DNA of 64,000 nt from positions 62,001-126,000 of the forward strand of contig NZ_JAUSVX010000021.1 of assembly GCF_030814995.1 (NCBI RefSeq). Reading direction: 5' to 3'. Below the pieces are notes generated by a model. It saw only the letters and a program-made list of their open reading frames with translations. It had not been told where the DNA came from and searched no databases. The translations under genes and the position numbers were made by a program. The stretch is from Labrys wisconsinensis. Its GTDB lineage: Bacteria; Pseudomonadota; Alphaproteobacteria; Rhizobiales; Labraceae. Shown here piece after piece: positions 8,511-17,747 of this stretch (its first letter is position 1; each line of letters begins with the position of its first letter).

Positions 8511-10175
8511 ATGCGGAAAGAATACGACTACATCATCGTGGGCGCCGGCTCCGCGGGCTGCGTGCTCGCAAGCGAATTGAGCCGCGATCGCGATACCAGG
8601 GTTCTGATCGTCGAGGCTGGACGAGGCGACTGGTCGCCGATGATCCATATGCCCGCCGGCATCCAAAGCCTGATCGAAGGCACGGCGCATAACTGGGCCT
8701 TCCGAACCGTCCCGCAGAAGCACCTCAACAACCGAAGGATGTTCATCCCGCAGGGGAAGGCCATCGGCGGCACCAGCTCGATCAACGGGATGATCTACAT
8801 TCGCGGCAGCAGACAAGACTACGAGAAATGGGCCGCCGAGGGTTGCACCGGGTGGGGTTACCAAGACGTGCTTCCGGTGTTCAAGCGTCTGGAGGCCAAT
8901 ACACGCATACGCGACGAGTATCACGGGAACGACGGTCCGCTGAACGTCACGGATTTCACCTACCTCAATCCGCTCACGGCAACGTTCCTGGAAGCATGCG
9001 ATGAGATCGGACTTCCGAGGAACAAAGACTTCAATGGGGCGACCCAGTTCGGCGCGGGACACTTCCAATATACCGTCAAGGACGGACGAAGGATGAGCGC
9101 TGCGCGCGCTTTCCTGCATCCGGCGCGCAAAAGCCGCCCGAATCTCGATGTCTATGCGAACACCCTCGTATCCAGGATCGTCGTCGAGAATGGACGAGCC
9201 GTCGGCATAGAGCTTGTCGGCAACGACAGGCGTGCCACGACGATTCGTGCGACGCGCGAAGTGATCGTCAGCTCCGGTGCCTTGAATTCGCCCAAGCTTC
9301 TCCTGCTGTCCGGTATCGGTCCGGCTGCCGAACTGAAGCAGGCCGGCGTGAAGGCCATCCACGACTTGCCGGGAGTTGGCAAAGGCCTCCAGGACCACCT
9401 GGACGCCGCCGCGATATGGCACGCATCGACCAGGCTCACCTACGACGACGCGGCGCGGTTCCCATACAAGTACATGCACGGGGCGCGGTATCTGCTTCTT
9501 CGCTCTGGACCCGTGACGTCTTCGGGCTGCGAAGCGGTCGCGTACACCAAGAGTGAGCCGGGCTTGAGCGAGCCGGACGTGTCGGTGCATTTCCTTCCAG
9601 CGTGGGTCATCAACCACGGCTTCACCAAGCCGCCTGGGCACGGGATCACGCTTCACAACAACAATATGCGCCCCGTCAGCCGCGGCGAGGTGAAGCTTGC
9701 GTCGGCTGACCCGCTTGATGCTCCTCTTATCGACCCAAACTTCATGGCCGATCCATTCGACGTGAAGAAGATGATCGGCTGCGTGAAGATCGGACGCGAG
9801 ATCATGGAAACGAAGGCCTTCAGGCCCTATGTGAGCCGCCCCTATGCTCCCCTCGCGGACGTAAGGACCGACGAGCAGATCGTCGAGTTCGTGCGGCAGA
9901 CCGCGGAGACGGATTATCACCCCGTCGGGAGCTGCAGAATGGGCGTCGACGATCTTGCCACTGTGGATCCGAGGCTCAGGGTCAGAGGCTTGGATGGGCT
10001 CCGCGTGGTCGACTCCTCCATCATGCCTCACCTGATCGGAGGCAACACCAACGCTGCCTCTATCATGATCGGTGCGAAGGGGAGCGACATGATCCTTGAA
10101 GACAACGATGGTGGCAGCAGACCCCCTGCGGATCAAAGATCTCGCAGCGTGATGGCGGCCGACGGCGCCGCATGA
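8511..10175 (+). CDS. GMC family FAD-dependent oxidoreductase (choline dehydrogenase-like)
   Basis: 554 residues from ATG 8511; a TTG at 8481 in the same frame has no support. The FAD dinucleotide motif GAGSAG lies at 11-16, the GMC signature QGKAIGGTSSINGMIYIRGS follows, then SGALNSPKLLLLSGIGP, and the catalytic His/Asn pair sits at about 470 (DYHPVGSCRMG) and 514 (GGNTNAASIMIG). Such enzymes oxidise primary or secondary alcohols with FAD, including sugar and glycoside hydroxyls. No signal peptide, so cytoplasmic. It ends the operon starting at 5039 and converges on the enoyl-CoA hydratase gene. Likely role: first oxidation of the imported alcohol or sugar. Confidence 0.92.
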   Translation: MRKEYDYIIVGAGSAGCVLASELSRDRDTRVLIVEAGRGDWSPMIHMPAGIQSLIEGTAHNWAFRTVPQKHLNNRRMFIPQGKAIGGTSSINGMIYIRGSRQDYEKWAAEGCTGWGYQDVLPVFKRLEANTRIRDEYHGNDGPLNVTDFTYLNPLTATFLEACDEIGLPRNKDFNGATQFGAGHFQYTVKDGRRMSAARAFLHPARKSRPNLDVYANTLVSRIVVENGRAVGIELVGNDRRATTIRATREVIVSSGALNSPKLLLLSGIGPAAELKQAGVKAIHDLPGVGKGLQDHLDAAAIWHASTRLTYDDAARFPYKYMHGARYLLLRSGPVTSSGCEAVAYTKSEPGLSEPDVSVHFLPAWVINHGFTKPPGHGITLHNNNMRPVSRGEVKLASADPLDAPLIDPNFMADPFDVKKMIGCVKIGREIMETKAFRPYVSRPYAPLADVRTDEQIVEFVRQTAETDYHPVGSCRMGVDDLATVDPRLRVRGLDGLRVVDSSIMPHLIGGNTNAASIMIGAKGSDMILEDNDGGSRPPADQRSRSVMAADGAA

Positions 10176-10309
10176 CGCTGGGCAGGATCGCATCCGGTGT
10201 GAGGCATGCCGGTGAGGGGCCGTGCCATAACATTGAAGGCGGCCTCATCAGCCCCGGTCCTCGACCGGCGTCGAATGGGTGACGCTCAGGCGTCGCCCGG
10301 GCTTTGGTC

Positions 10310-11095
10310 CTACTCCCACCGTCCCGTGAAACGAGGGGGGCGCTTTTCGAGGAAGGCGTAGCCCCCTTCGGCGGAATCGGGGGATTGTATGATGCTGGCG
10401 AGCAGCTCTCTCTCCAGAGCCAGACCGTTCTCCAGTGTCGCGGCGCTGCACGCGCGAATACAGGCCTTCGTCGCTTGCACAGCCAGCGGCGCCCGGCCGG
10501 CGATCACATTGGCGATCTCGACAGCGCGTGGCACCGTCTGGTCGGTCGGCATCACCTCCCAGACGAGCCCAAGCCTGAACGCTGTCCGGGCATCGATCGG
10601 AAGCCCCGACATGAGCATGAAGGAAGCAGCACCAGATCCGATCAATCGCGGAAGACGCTGAGTGCCGCCGTCGCCCGCAATGCCGCCGATATTGACTTCC
10701 GGTTGGCCAAACCTGGCATTCTCGCCGCAAATGATGAAGTCGCAGGTCATCGCCAGTTCATTGCCGGCGCCGAAGGCGTAGCCGTTCACGGCCGCAATCA
10801 CCGGCTTGGGGAAGCTCTGGATCGTATTCCAGGCTCGGACACGCCTTGGATCGCGTATCGCCTGTCCCGACGTCGCCCGAACCTCCGCAATATCCGCGCC
10901 TGCGCAGAACGCGGCATCTCCGCCAGTCAGAACGACGGCACGGATATCGGCATCCTCCGCCGCGCGGGTGAGATGGTCCGCGATAGCGATGACCATGGAA
11001 TTGGACAGAGCATTGCGCTTTTCCGGTCTATTCAGCCGGACCAGCAACACGTGGTCGGCCAGCCTTTCGTGGCTCACCCAATGCTGGGCCTCCAT
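10310..11095 (-). CDS. Enoyl-CoA hydratase (crotonase family)
   Basis: 261 residues, typical crotonase length. The CoA/oxyanion loop is AAFCAGADI (61-69). Both hydratase glutamates are present, Glu113 in AGNELAMTCD and Glu133 in FGQPEVNIGG, followed by GDGGTQRLPR. With two acid residues it should be a true hydratase or hydratase-lyase rather than an isomerase. It is transcribed divergently from the aldehyde dehydrogenase across a region with the third LacI-type operator (11249-11262). Crotonase, aldehyde dehydrogenase and CoA-transferase together resemble the side-chain shortening of hydroxycinnamoyl-CoA to an aromatic aldehyde and acid, but that substrate is inference. Confidence 0.9.
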   Translation of the reverse strand: MEAQHWVSHERLADHVLLVRLNRPEKRNALSNSMVIAIADHLTRAAEDADIRAVVLTGGDAAFCAGADIAEVRATSGQAIRDPRRVRAWNTIQSFPKPVIAAVNGYAFGAGNELAMTCDFIICGENARFGQPEVNIGGIAGDGGTQRLPRLIGSGAASFMLMSGLPIDARTAFRLGLVWEVMPTDQTVPRAVEIANVIAGRAPLAVQATKACIRACSAATLENGLALERELLASIIQSPDSAEGGYAFLEKRPPRFTGRWE

Positions 11096-11248
11096 TGGAC
11101 GTCTCCGATTTCAAAAGACCGTCCAGGGATAAGCGATTACATTTCGATCATCAATCGGTTTCATGAAACGAACTTGCCATTCTATAAAGATTATATGCGG
11201 CTATGTCGGCTGAAATTCGAACAGCAGACGATAAGGATGAATGCCGCT

Positions 11249-11262
11249 TGTAAGCGCTTTCA
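11249..11262. promoter_or_regulatory. Third LacI-family operator (one mismatch)
   Basis: TGTAAGCGCTTTCA differs by one base from the perfect operator at 1727 and 4967. It lies in the 210-base divergent space between the enoyl-CoA hydratase (starts 11095) and the aldehyde dehydrogenase (starts 11306), 43 bases before the latter. It ties these two genes to the same repressor. No flanking promoter hexamers as clear as at the other two sites were found. Confidence 0.72.
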
Positions 11263-11305
11263 GATCCTGATATCCGTTCAGCGATCACACAGTGCGGAGC
11301 GGCCG

Positions 11306-12787
11306 ATGGCAGCGTTGGGCGAAGACTTTTTGGCGTTCGGCCGCAGCGCGCGGGCCTATTCCGCCCTCATCGATGGCAAGCTGATCGGCGTGGATCAGCG
11401 TGAGCGGCTCGAGCGCGCGAGCCCGGCAACGGGTCGGCCCGTCAGCATCTACCCAAGAGCGACCGACGCGGATGTTCAAGGTGCCATCAAGGCCGCGCGC
11501 CGGGCGGCGGATCTGCGCAGGTGGGCCGCTGTCCCCGGTGCGGAGCGCTCCAGGCTCATTCTTCGGGTCGCCGGGCTCATCGACAAGCATCGCGAGGAGC
11601 TGGGTCTCATCGAGTGCCTGGAGGGAGGCAAGCCGATCTCCGCCGTCGACGGCGAGATTCAGGGGTCGATCGACCTGTGGGAGTACGCGGCAACCCTCGC
11701 TCGTCACATGTATGGCGACACCCACGATCAGCTCGGGGAGCAGACGATGGGTCTCGTCTTCCGCGAGCCGATCGGCGTTGTCGGAATGATCACGCCTTGG
11801 AATTTCCCGCTCCTCATCGCGAGTCAGAAATTGCCGTTCGCGCTGGCGGCCGGCTGCTGCGCGGTCTTGAAGCCCAGCGAGTTCACATCCGGAACGACCC
11901 TGCGGCTCGGCGAGCTTCTGCTGGAGGCAGGTCTTCCCGACGGCGTCGTCAACGTCATCGCCGGCGATGGTCCCACGGCCGGGCGCCCGCTTTGCGAAAG
12001 CGCCGCGGTCGACATGATCTCGTTCACGGGCTCGACCCGAGTCGGTAAGGAAATCCGGACGTTCGGCGACAGCCTGAAACGGATCTCGCTGGAGCTCGGT
12101 GGAAAGTCCGCGCATATCGTCTGCGCGGACGCAGACCTGGACGCCGCTGCGGCGGCGGTCGTTCAGGGTGTCACGATCAACGCGGGGCAGTGCTGTGTCG
12201 CGGGCTCTCGGCTTTTGGTCGAACGGTCCGTGGCGGAGGCATTCTGCGAGCGCGTCGTTGACAAGATGCGGGCTCTGCGCGTCGGCGACCCGACCGACAC
12301 GGCGACCCAGATCGGGCCGCTCATCAACGATGCGCAATTCCAACGTGTAACGTCATATGTCAGGAGAGGCATCGAAGAAGGGGCGACCTTGTTGCTCGGA
12401 GACGATCAACCTCAGGCCGATGGCTATTTCGTATCCCCGGTCGTTTTCGACAAGGTCAATCCGGAAATGGCGATCGCACAGGAGGAAATATTCGGGCCGG
12501 TTCTGTCGGTCTTGCGCTTCGACTCGGCCGATGAAGCGATCGCGATCGCAAATGGAACACGTTACGGCCTGGCGGCAGGCGTCTGGACCAGGAGCCTGGA
12601 CAAGGCCTTCCATTTCGCCCGCCGGCTCAATGCCGGCACCGTCGAAGTCAATACCTATCTAGCCGGCGCGCCGGAGCTGCCCCTGTCAGGCTATGGCGAC
12701 AGCGGACTTGGCCATGAGAAGAGCCGCTTCGCGCTCGATGAGTTCACCAGGGTGAAGACCGTGCAGCTCAAGTTCGGGCACGCCTGA
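11306..12787 (+). CDS. NAD(P)-dependent aldehyde dehydrogenase
   Basis: 493 residues from ATG 11306, which follows GCGGAGCGG; the frame is open far upstream, but there it only runs opposite the hydratase gene. Family landmarks: PWNFP with the oxyanion Asn166, the cofactor loop FTGSTRVGKEI (240-250), the general base Glu263 in LELGGKS, and the nucleophile Cys297 in NAGQCCVAG. The C-terminus has EEIFGPVLSVL. Oxidises an aldehyde to the acid in the cytosol. The operator at 11249-11262 places it in the LacI regulon, where it would take the aldehyde made by the hydratase-lyase, the DapA-like enzyme or GMC oxidation. It marks the right end of the lower-GC block. Confidence 0.93.
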   Translation: MAALGEDFLAFGRSARAYSALIDGKLIGVDQRERLERASPATGRPVSIYPRATDADVQGAIKAARRAADLRRWAAVPGAERSRLILRVAGLIDKHREELGLIECLEGGKPISAVDGEIQGSIDLWEYAATLARHMYGDTHDQLGEQTMGLVFREPIGVVGMITPWNFPLLIASQKLPFALAAGCCAVLKPSEFTSGTTLRLGELLLEAGLPDGVVNVIAGDGPTAGRPLCESAAVDMISFTGSTRVGKEIRTFGDSLKRISLELGGKSAHIVCADADLDAAAAAVVQGVTINAGQCCVAGSRLLVERSVAEAFCERVVDKMRALRVGDPTDTATQIGPLINDAQFQRVTSYVRRGIEEGATLLLGDDQPQADGYFVSPVVFDKVNPEMAIAQEEIFGPVLSVLRFDSADEAIAIANGTRYGLAAGVWTRSLDKAFHFARRLNAGTVEVNTYLAGAPELPLSGYGDSGLGHEKSRFALDEFTRVKTVQLKFGHA

Positions 12788-12836
12788 CCGAAGGTGCGTC
12801 GCGGACGCGGCCGCCGCGATCGGCTATAGGGCGTGC

Positions 12837-14021
12837 ATGTCGCACGCCCCACGCCATCCCTTCGCCTTCGCGCTGCTCGTGTCCGGCACGGTGCTGGGCA
12901 TTGCCGGCACCGACCTGGTGCTGCCGGCCGTGCCCGGCCTGCCGCGCCTCCTCGGCGGCACGCCGGAGGCGGCGCAGCTCGTGCTCGCCGCCTTCACCGG
13001 CGGAGCGGCCGTCGGCCTGGTCCTGTTCGGTGAGCTCGGGGCGCGCTTCGACCAGCGCCGGCTGCTTGTCGGCTCGCTGCTCGCCTATGCCGGGATCTCC
13101 GCCCTGTGCATCTTCAGCCCGTCGCTCGACGTGCTGATCGGCGCCCGCTTCCTGCAGGGCGCCGCGGGATCGGCGGCGGCGGTGTTCGCGCCGGGCATGC
13201 TGCGCGCCCTCTATGGCGATGCCGGCGCCGTGCGCGCGCTCGGCCTGCTCGGCAGTATCGAGGCGCTGACCCCCGCCCTGGCGCCGGTCGCCGGCGTCTG
13301 GCTGTTCGAGCATTTCGGCTGGCGCGCGGCGTTCGACACGATCGCCGTGCTGGCGCTCGTCTGCGCCGTGCTGCTGCAGGCCGGGCGCGCGTCCTTGCCG
13401 GCCCCGCGTGCCCAGAGGGGGCGGGGCGGCTATGGCAGGCTCCTCGCCAGCCCGCCCTTTCTCTGCCTGGCGCTGAGCCAGGCCTTCACGCTGGGCGCGC
13501 TTCTGGTGTTCGTGTTCGGCGCGCCCGCCGTGATCACCACCTCGCTCGGCGGCAGCCTCGGCGATTTCATCGTCATGCAGATGAGCGGTATCGCCCTGTT
13601 CGTCCTCGCCGCGAACCTCACCGGCCGCATCGTGCCGCGCGTCGGCGCCGGGCGGGTGATCCTCGCGGGAACGCTGGTCTCGGCCCTGGGCGGGACGGCG
13701 ATGCTCGCCTATGCGCTGGCCGGCGGCGGCGACATCGCGGTGGTGATCGCCATCTTCCTGCTGCTCAATCTCGGGCTCGGCCTGCGTGGGCCGCCGGGCT
13801 TTCACGCCGCCATCGTCGCGGCGGAGGGAGACGATGCCCGCGGCGCCGCGCTGGTTGTGGTCGCCATCCTGCTCGCCACCGCGCTCGGCACCGCAGCCGT
13901 GGCGCCGTTCATCGCCGGCGGCCTGGTCTCGATCGCCGCCGGGGCGGCGGTCCTGTCGGTCTCGGCCGTCCTGCTGCTGGCGAGGCCGCGGGCCCGGCGC
14001 CTGCCTCAGAGCACGCCGTAG
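12837..14021 (+). CDS. MFS transporter (Bcr/CflA-like drug exporter)
   Basis: 394 residues with about twelve hydrophobic helices. The helix 2-3 loop reads GELGARFDQRRLL, a degenerate MFS motif A, and helix 1 has GTDLVLPAVPGLP, as in Bcr/CflA proton-driven exporters. Inner membrane. The coding sequence is far richer in GC than the preceding aldehyde dehydrogenase, so the composition boundary lies between 12787 and 12837. Its last 16 bases overlap the convergent RraA-type gene. Substrate not predictable. Confidence 0.85.
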   Translation: MSHAPRHPFAFALLVSGTVLGIAGTDLVLPAVPGLPRLLGGTPEAAQLVLAAFTGGAAVGLVLFGELGARFDQRRLLVGSLLAYAGISALCIFSPSLDVLIGARFLQGAAGSAAAVFAPGMLRALYGDAGAVRALGLLGSIEALTPALAPVAGVWLFEHFGWRAAFDTIAVLALVCAVLLQAGRASLPAPRAQRGRGGYGRLLASPPFLCLALSQAFTLGALLVFVFGAPAVITTSLGGSLGDFIVMQMSGIALFVLAANLTGRIVPRVGAGRVILAGTLVSALGGTAMLAYALAGGGDIAVVIAIFLLLNLGLGLRGPPGFHAAIVAAEGDDARGAALVVVAILLATALGTAAVAPFIAGGLVSIAAGAAVLSVSAVLLLARPRARRLPQSTP

Positions 14022-14665
14022 CGGGCATAGACCTCGGCCAGCAGCATGCCCTCCTCGAGGTGCTGGCGGGTCTTGTTCTCCGAGCCGATCTTGGCGAGCG
14101 CCGCCTCGATCACCGCCAGGGCGATGTCCTGCGGGATGACCACGACGCCGTCGACGTCACCGAAGACGAGGTCGCCGGGCCGGACCAGCACGCCGCCGCA
14201 GGCGACCGGCACGTCCCTCGCCATCATCTTGGCGCGCCCGCGCGAATCCAGCGGGCCGATGCCGCCGTGGAACACGGGAAAGCCCATGCGGCGGATGTGC
14301 CTGACGTCGCGCACCAGGCCGTCGGTAACGCAGCCCTCGGCGCCGCGGCAGCGCGCCGCCGTCGACAGGAGCTCGCCCCAGGGCGCGATCCGGTCTGTCG
14401 GCCCGTCGCAGCCGAAGACGGCGACGTCGCCGGGCTGGAGATCGTCGACCAGCGCGATCTCGACCTCGTAGGGGTTCTCGCCTTCGGCCACCGCGTAGGT
14501 GTTCATGTAGAGGCCGGTGCGGGCCCGGCCGAACATCACCAGGTTCTCGTCGAGCGGGCGCACGAAGGGCTTCATCGCCTGCTCGGTGCGGCCGAACTCG
14601 TCGAGCACGTCGGAGAGGACGGGGGAATAGAGCACGCCCTTCAGGGCGGCGAAGTCGAGGGTCAT
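14006..14665 (-). CDS. RraA-type aldolase/decarboxylase family protein
   Basis: 219 residues of the RraA/demethylmenaquinone-methyltransferase-like fold. The pyruvate- and metal-binding region reads WGELLSTAARCRGAEGC followed by TDGLVRD, matching the GELLxxxAxxRGxxGxVxDGxxRD pattern of class II HMG/CHA aldolases, including the conserved Arg-Asp. Such enzymes cleave 4-hydroxy-2-keto acids to pyruvate or decarboxylate oxaloacetate. It starts 19 bases after the second permease gene with ribosome site AAGGAGA, so it is the last gene of the importer operon. With the upstream dehydratase and SDR it probably performs the final carbon-carbon cleavage of a sugar-acid pathway. Confidence 0.85.
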   Translation of the reverse strand: MTLDFAALKGVLYSPVLSDVLDEFGRTEQAMKPFVRPLDENLVMFGRARTGLYMNTYAVAEGENPYEVEIALVDDLQPGDVAVFGCDGPTDRIAPWGELLSTAARCRGAEGCVTDGLVRDVRHIRRMGFPVFHGGIGPLDSRGRAKMMARDVPVACGGVLVRPGDLVFGDVDGVVVIPQDIALAVIEAALAKIGSENKTRQHLEEGMLLAEVYARYGVL

Positions 14666-14684
14666 CGGCGCGTCTCCTTGGCGG

Positions 14685-15494
14685 TTATCCCTGCTCCGTG
14701 CCGGCGAGCGCGCTCGCCGGCATCAGGAAGCGCACGGCCCCCAGGCACAGGGCCGTGGTGAAGAACAGGATCAGCGCCACGAGGGCGTTGATGTCGGGGG
14801 TGAAGCCGAGGCGCATCATCGCCCAGAGCCGGACGGGCAGGGTGCTCTGCGTGCCGGTGACCAGGAGGGTGATCATGGTCTCGTCGAAGGAGAGGGCGAA
14901 GGCGAGGATCGCCGCGCCGGCCATGGCGCTCGACAGGTTGGGCAGCAGCACCAGGCGGAAGGTCTGCCAGCCGCTGGCGCCGAGGTCGTAGGAGGCTTCC
15001 ACCAGGCTGGCGCTGAGCGATTGCAGGCGGGTGAGGATGGTGCGGTAGACCAGCGCCAGCACGAAGACGGTGTGGCCGATGACGATGGTGACGAGCGAGC
15101 GCTCGAAGGCGATCTCGCGGAAGAAGATCAGCAGCGCCAGCCCGGTGATGATCGGCGGCATCAGGAAGGGCAGGAACAGGAGGAACTGCAGGAATTCCCG
15201 CCCCTTCGCCATGGGCGAGGCATAGTAGAGCGCCAGGCCCGTGCCGATCGCGACCGACAGGGCGACGGCGCAGGCGCCGACGACGAGGGTCGTCCACAGC
15301 GCGGCCAGCACGCTCTCGTTGCCCGTGAGCGCGGCATAGGCCGACAGGGTGGGCTGCGACCAGTCGACGGTGCCGTGGCTGACGGCGAAGAACGAGGACA
15401 GGATCGGCACCATCAGCGGGCCGTAGAGCAGCACGAAGACGATCGTCGTGAGGCCGGCGAGCAGCGCGGCGGCGGCGAGGTCGGCGCGGCGCAT
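14685..15494 (-). CDS. ABC transporter permease, PotC type
   Basis: 269 residues with about six hydrophobic helices and the EAA loop EASYDLGASGWQTFRLVLLP that contacts the ATPase. Typical of the second permease in spermidine/putrescine-type (PotABCD) importers. ATG 15494 shares one base with the stop codon of the upstream permease (TGATG), so translation is coupled. Inner membrane. Confidence 0.9.
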   Translation of the reverse strand: MRRADLAAAALLAGLTTIVFVLLYGPLMVPILSSFFAVSHGTVDWSQPTLSAYAALTGNESVLAALWTTLVVGACAVALSVAIGTGLALYYASPMAKGREFLQFLLFLPFLMPPIITGLALLIFFREIAFERSLVTIVIGHTVFVLALVYRTILTRLQSLSASLVEASYDLGASGWQTFRLVLLPNLSSAMAGAAILAFALSFDETMITLLVTGTQSTLPVRLWAMMRLGFTPDINALVALILFFTTALCLGAVRFLMPASALAGTEQG

Positions 15495-16360
15495 CAGCGC
15501 CTCCCCTGCCGGCCGAAGCGGCCGCCGAGGGCGATCGCGGCGATGACCGTCACGGCCAGGATGACCGAGAGCGCGGCGCCGAAGGGCCAGTTGTAGGCGG
15601 TGCCGAACTGGCTGTAGACGATGCGCCCGAAGGTGAAGCCGGACTGGCCGCCGACCATCTGCGGCGTCAGGAAGTCGCCGATGGCCAGCACGAAGACGAA
15701 GCTCGCCGCCGAGGCGGCGCCGGGCAGGCTGAGCGGCACGGTGATGCGCCAGAAGGTCTGCGCGCCGCTGGCGCCGAGGTCGGCCGAGGCATGGCGCAGG
15801 GCCTGCGGGATGCGCTCCAGCGACAGGAAGATCGGCAGCACCGCGAAGGGGATGAGCAGCACGGTGAGGGTGAGCAGCACCGCGTTGAGGTTGAACACGA
15901 ACAGCATCGAGGGCTGGTCGATCAGGCCGAGCGCCATCAGCGCCCGATTGAGCATGCCGTTGCCGCCGAGGATGCTGCGCACGGCGTAGATCTTGATGAC
16001 GTAGCTCATCAGGAGCGGCACCAGCAGCAGCACCAGCAGCACGTAGCGCCGCCGGCCGCGCAGCGTGGTCAGGAAATAGGCGACGGGATAGGCGAGCAGC
16101 ACGCAGAGCACCGCCACCGCCAGGCAGAGCAGGCAGGTGCGCCAGAAGATCGTCGGGAACAGCGGATCGGTGAAGAAGCGGACATAGTTGGCGAGCGTCG
16201 GCCGATAGACGATGTCGCCATGGTCGACGCTGAAGACGCTGGTGGCGAGGAACAGGGCCATCGGCGCCAGCACGAAGCAGACCGGCACGGCGTAGGCCGC
16301 CGCCGTCGTGGCCCATTGCGCGGCCGGGACCGGCAGGTTCGGGGCCGGGCGCGCGCTCAT
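15494..16360 (-). CDS. ABC transporter permease, PotB type
   Basis: 288 residues from ATG 16360, which overlaps the ATPase stop codon by four bases (ATGA). Six predicted helices; the cytoplasmic EAA loop reads [20 protein letters not shown]. The periplasmic segment [18 protein letters not shown] is the usual PotB-like stretch between helices 1 and 2. Forms the channel together with the next gene. Confidence 0.9.
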   Translation of the reverse strand: MSARPAPNLPVPAAQWATTAAAYAVPVCFVLAPMALFLATSVFSVDHGDIVYRPTLANYVRFFTDPLFPTIFWRTCLLCLAVAVLCVLLAYPVAYFLTTLRGRRRYVLLVLLLVPLLMSYVIKIYAVRSILGGNGMLNRALMALGLIDQPSMLFVFNLNAVLLTLTVLLIPFAVLPIFLSLERIPQALRHASADLGASGAQTFWRITVPLSLPGAASAASFVFVLAIGDFLTPQMVGGQSGFTFGRIVYSQFGTAYNWPFGAALSVILAVTVIAAIALGGRFGRQGRR

Positions 16361-17457
16361 GCCGGCACCAGGCGGCAGGCGGAGGCCGGGACGGCCAGCG
16401 TCACCGTCTCGCCCGGCGTCAGGGCGCTGCCGTCCGGCCGGCTCGGCAGGCGGGCGCGCAGGGAGAGGGCCGGGTCGCGCTCGGCGGTCGCGGTCGCCAT
16501 GGTGGCGGCGCCGGCGAAGGCGACCTGGCCGATGGTGGCGGCGATGCGGTTCTCGCCCGGCGCGGCCTCGCCGATGCCGATCGCCTCCGGCCGGCACATG
16601 GCGAAGGCCCGGCTGCCGGCTGGCGCCGCCGCCATGGCGGGCTGGCCCTCGACCGAGCACAGGATCGGTCCGACGCCGGTCTCGATGCTGCGCAGCGTGC
16701 CCTCGACCGGGCCGAGCGTGCCTGGGATCAGGTTGTTCTCGCCGAAGAATTTCGCCACGAACTCGCAGGACGGCCGGTAATAGACCTCGTGCGGCGAGCC
16801 GATCTGCTGGATGCGCCCGGCATTCATGACGCAGATCCGGTCGGCCATGGCGATCGCCTCCTCTTGGTCGTGGGTGACGAACAGGAAGGTGGTGCGGATC
16901 TCGGTCTGGATCGATTTCAGGAAGCTCTGCATCTGCCGGCGCAACTCGACGTCGAGCGCCGCGAGCGGCTCGTCGAGCAGGATCAGGCGCGGACGGCAGA
17001 TGATGGCGCGGGCCAGCGCCACGCGCTGGCGCTGGCCGCCGGAGAGCTGGGCGGGGTAGCGCTGGCCGAGGCCGCCGAGCTGCACCAGCTCGATGGCGTC
17101 CCTGACGCGGGTGGCGATCTCGGCCCGCGGCGTGCCGCGCACCACGAGGCCGTAGCCGATATTGGCCTCGACGGTGAGGTGCGGGAACAGCGCGTAGTCC
17201 TGGAACACGGTGTTGAACGGGCGGCGGTTGATCGGCACGCCGGCGATGTCGCGCCCGTCGAGCAGGATCTCGCCGCCGGACGGGGCGGTGAAGCCGCCGA
17301 TCAGCCGCAGGATCGTGGTCTTGCCCGAGCCGGAGGGGCCGAGCAGGGTGATGAACTCGCCGTCGCGCACGTCGAGGTCGATGGCGTGCAGGATGGCGAC
17401 CGAACCGTAGGACTTCGATACGGACCGCAGTCTGAGCAGGATGCCGGGCTCGGCCAT
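16357..17457 (-). CDS. ABC transporter ATP-binding protein, PotA type
   Basis: 366 residues from ATG 17457, preceded by CGGAGTGACG; an in-frame codon at 17520 would add an atypical 21-residue leader. Walker [10 protein letters not shown], signature LSGGQRQ, Walker B LILLDEP and the switch His in [12 protein letters not shown] are intact. The C-terminal TOBE-like domain includes [11 protein letters not shown]. It energises the PotB/PotC-like permeases that follow. The binding-protein gene lies upstream beyond an inverted repeat at 17573-17702, which may reduce transcription between the abundant binding protein and the membrane parts. Confidence 0.93.
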   Translation of the reverse strand: MAEPGILLRLRSVSKSYGSVAILHAIDLDVRDGEFITLLGPSGSGKTTILRLIGGFTAPSGGEILLDGRDIAGVPINRRPFNTVFQDYALFPHLTVEANIGYGLVVRGTPRAEIATRVRDAIELVQLGGLGQRYPAQLSGGQRQRVALARAIICRPRLILLDEPLAALDVELRRQMQSFLKSIQTEIRTTFLFVTHDQEEAIAMADRICVMNAGRIQQIGSPHEVYYRPSCEFVAKFFGENNLIPGTLGPVEGTLRSIETGVGPILCSVEGQPAMAAAPAGSRAFAMCRPEAIGIGEAAPGENRIAATIGQVAFAGAATMATATAERDPALSLRARLPSRPDGSALTPGETVTLAVPASACRLVPA

Positions 17458-17572
17458 CGTCACTCCGGGGAGATGGAAGAAGGAGCCGCCCGCGAGAGGG
17501 GCGGGGAGGGATCGGTGCACGAGACTAGGCCGGAATCCGGCCGGGCCGGCAGCAATCGCGCTGGAACCTCAC

Positions 17573-17702
17573 CGTCATGGACGGGCTTGTCCCGTCCATC
17601 CACGCGAACACTGTATTGGCCAGACCTCGCGGCGACGCCGTGGCGTCAGCTGCGGTACCCGCGGTGGTCGCGTGGATGGGCGGATCAAGTCCGCCCATGA
17701 CG
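17573..17702. repeat. Long imperfect inverted repeat (intergenic palindromic element)
   Basis: Left arm 17573-17608 (starts CGTCATGGACGGGC) and right arm 17668-17702 (ends GCCCATGACG) are near-complementary, each also holding a small internal hairpin (ACGGGCTTGTCCCGT; GGCGGATCAAGTCCGCC). The arms are 60 bases apart. Elements with this cgtcatggacggg...cccgtccatccacg style recur between genes of many alphaproteobacteria. Here it separates the binding-protein gene from its ATPase gene in one transcription unit, so it may stabilise the 3' end of the binding-protein mRNA. Confidence 0.75.
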
Positions 17703-17747
17703 CTGGGGCAAACGTCGCGTCTCTAGGAGACGGCGCCGGGGCCCCCC

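Noticed and set aside
10304-11305. Upstream extension of the aldehyde dehydrogenase frame
   Set aside because: It runs antisense to the enoyl-CoA hydratase and through the operator; the ATG at 11306 with a ribosome site fits the family start.
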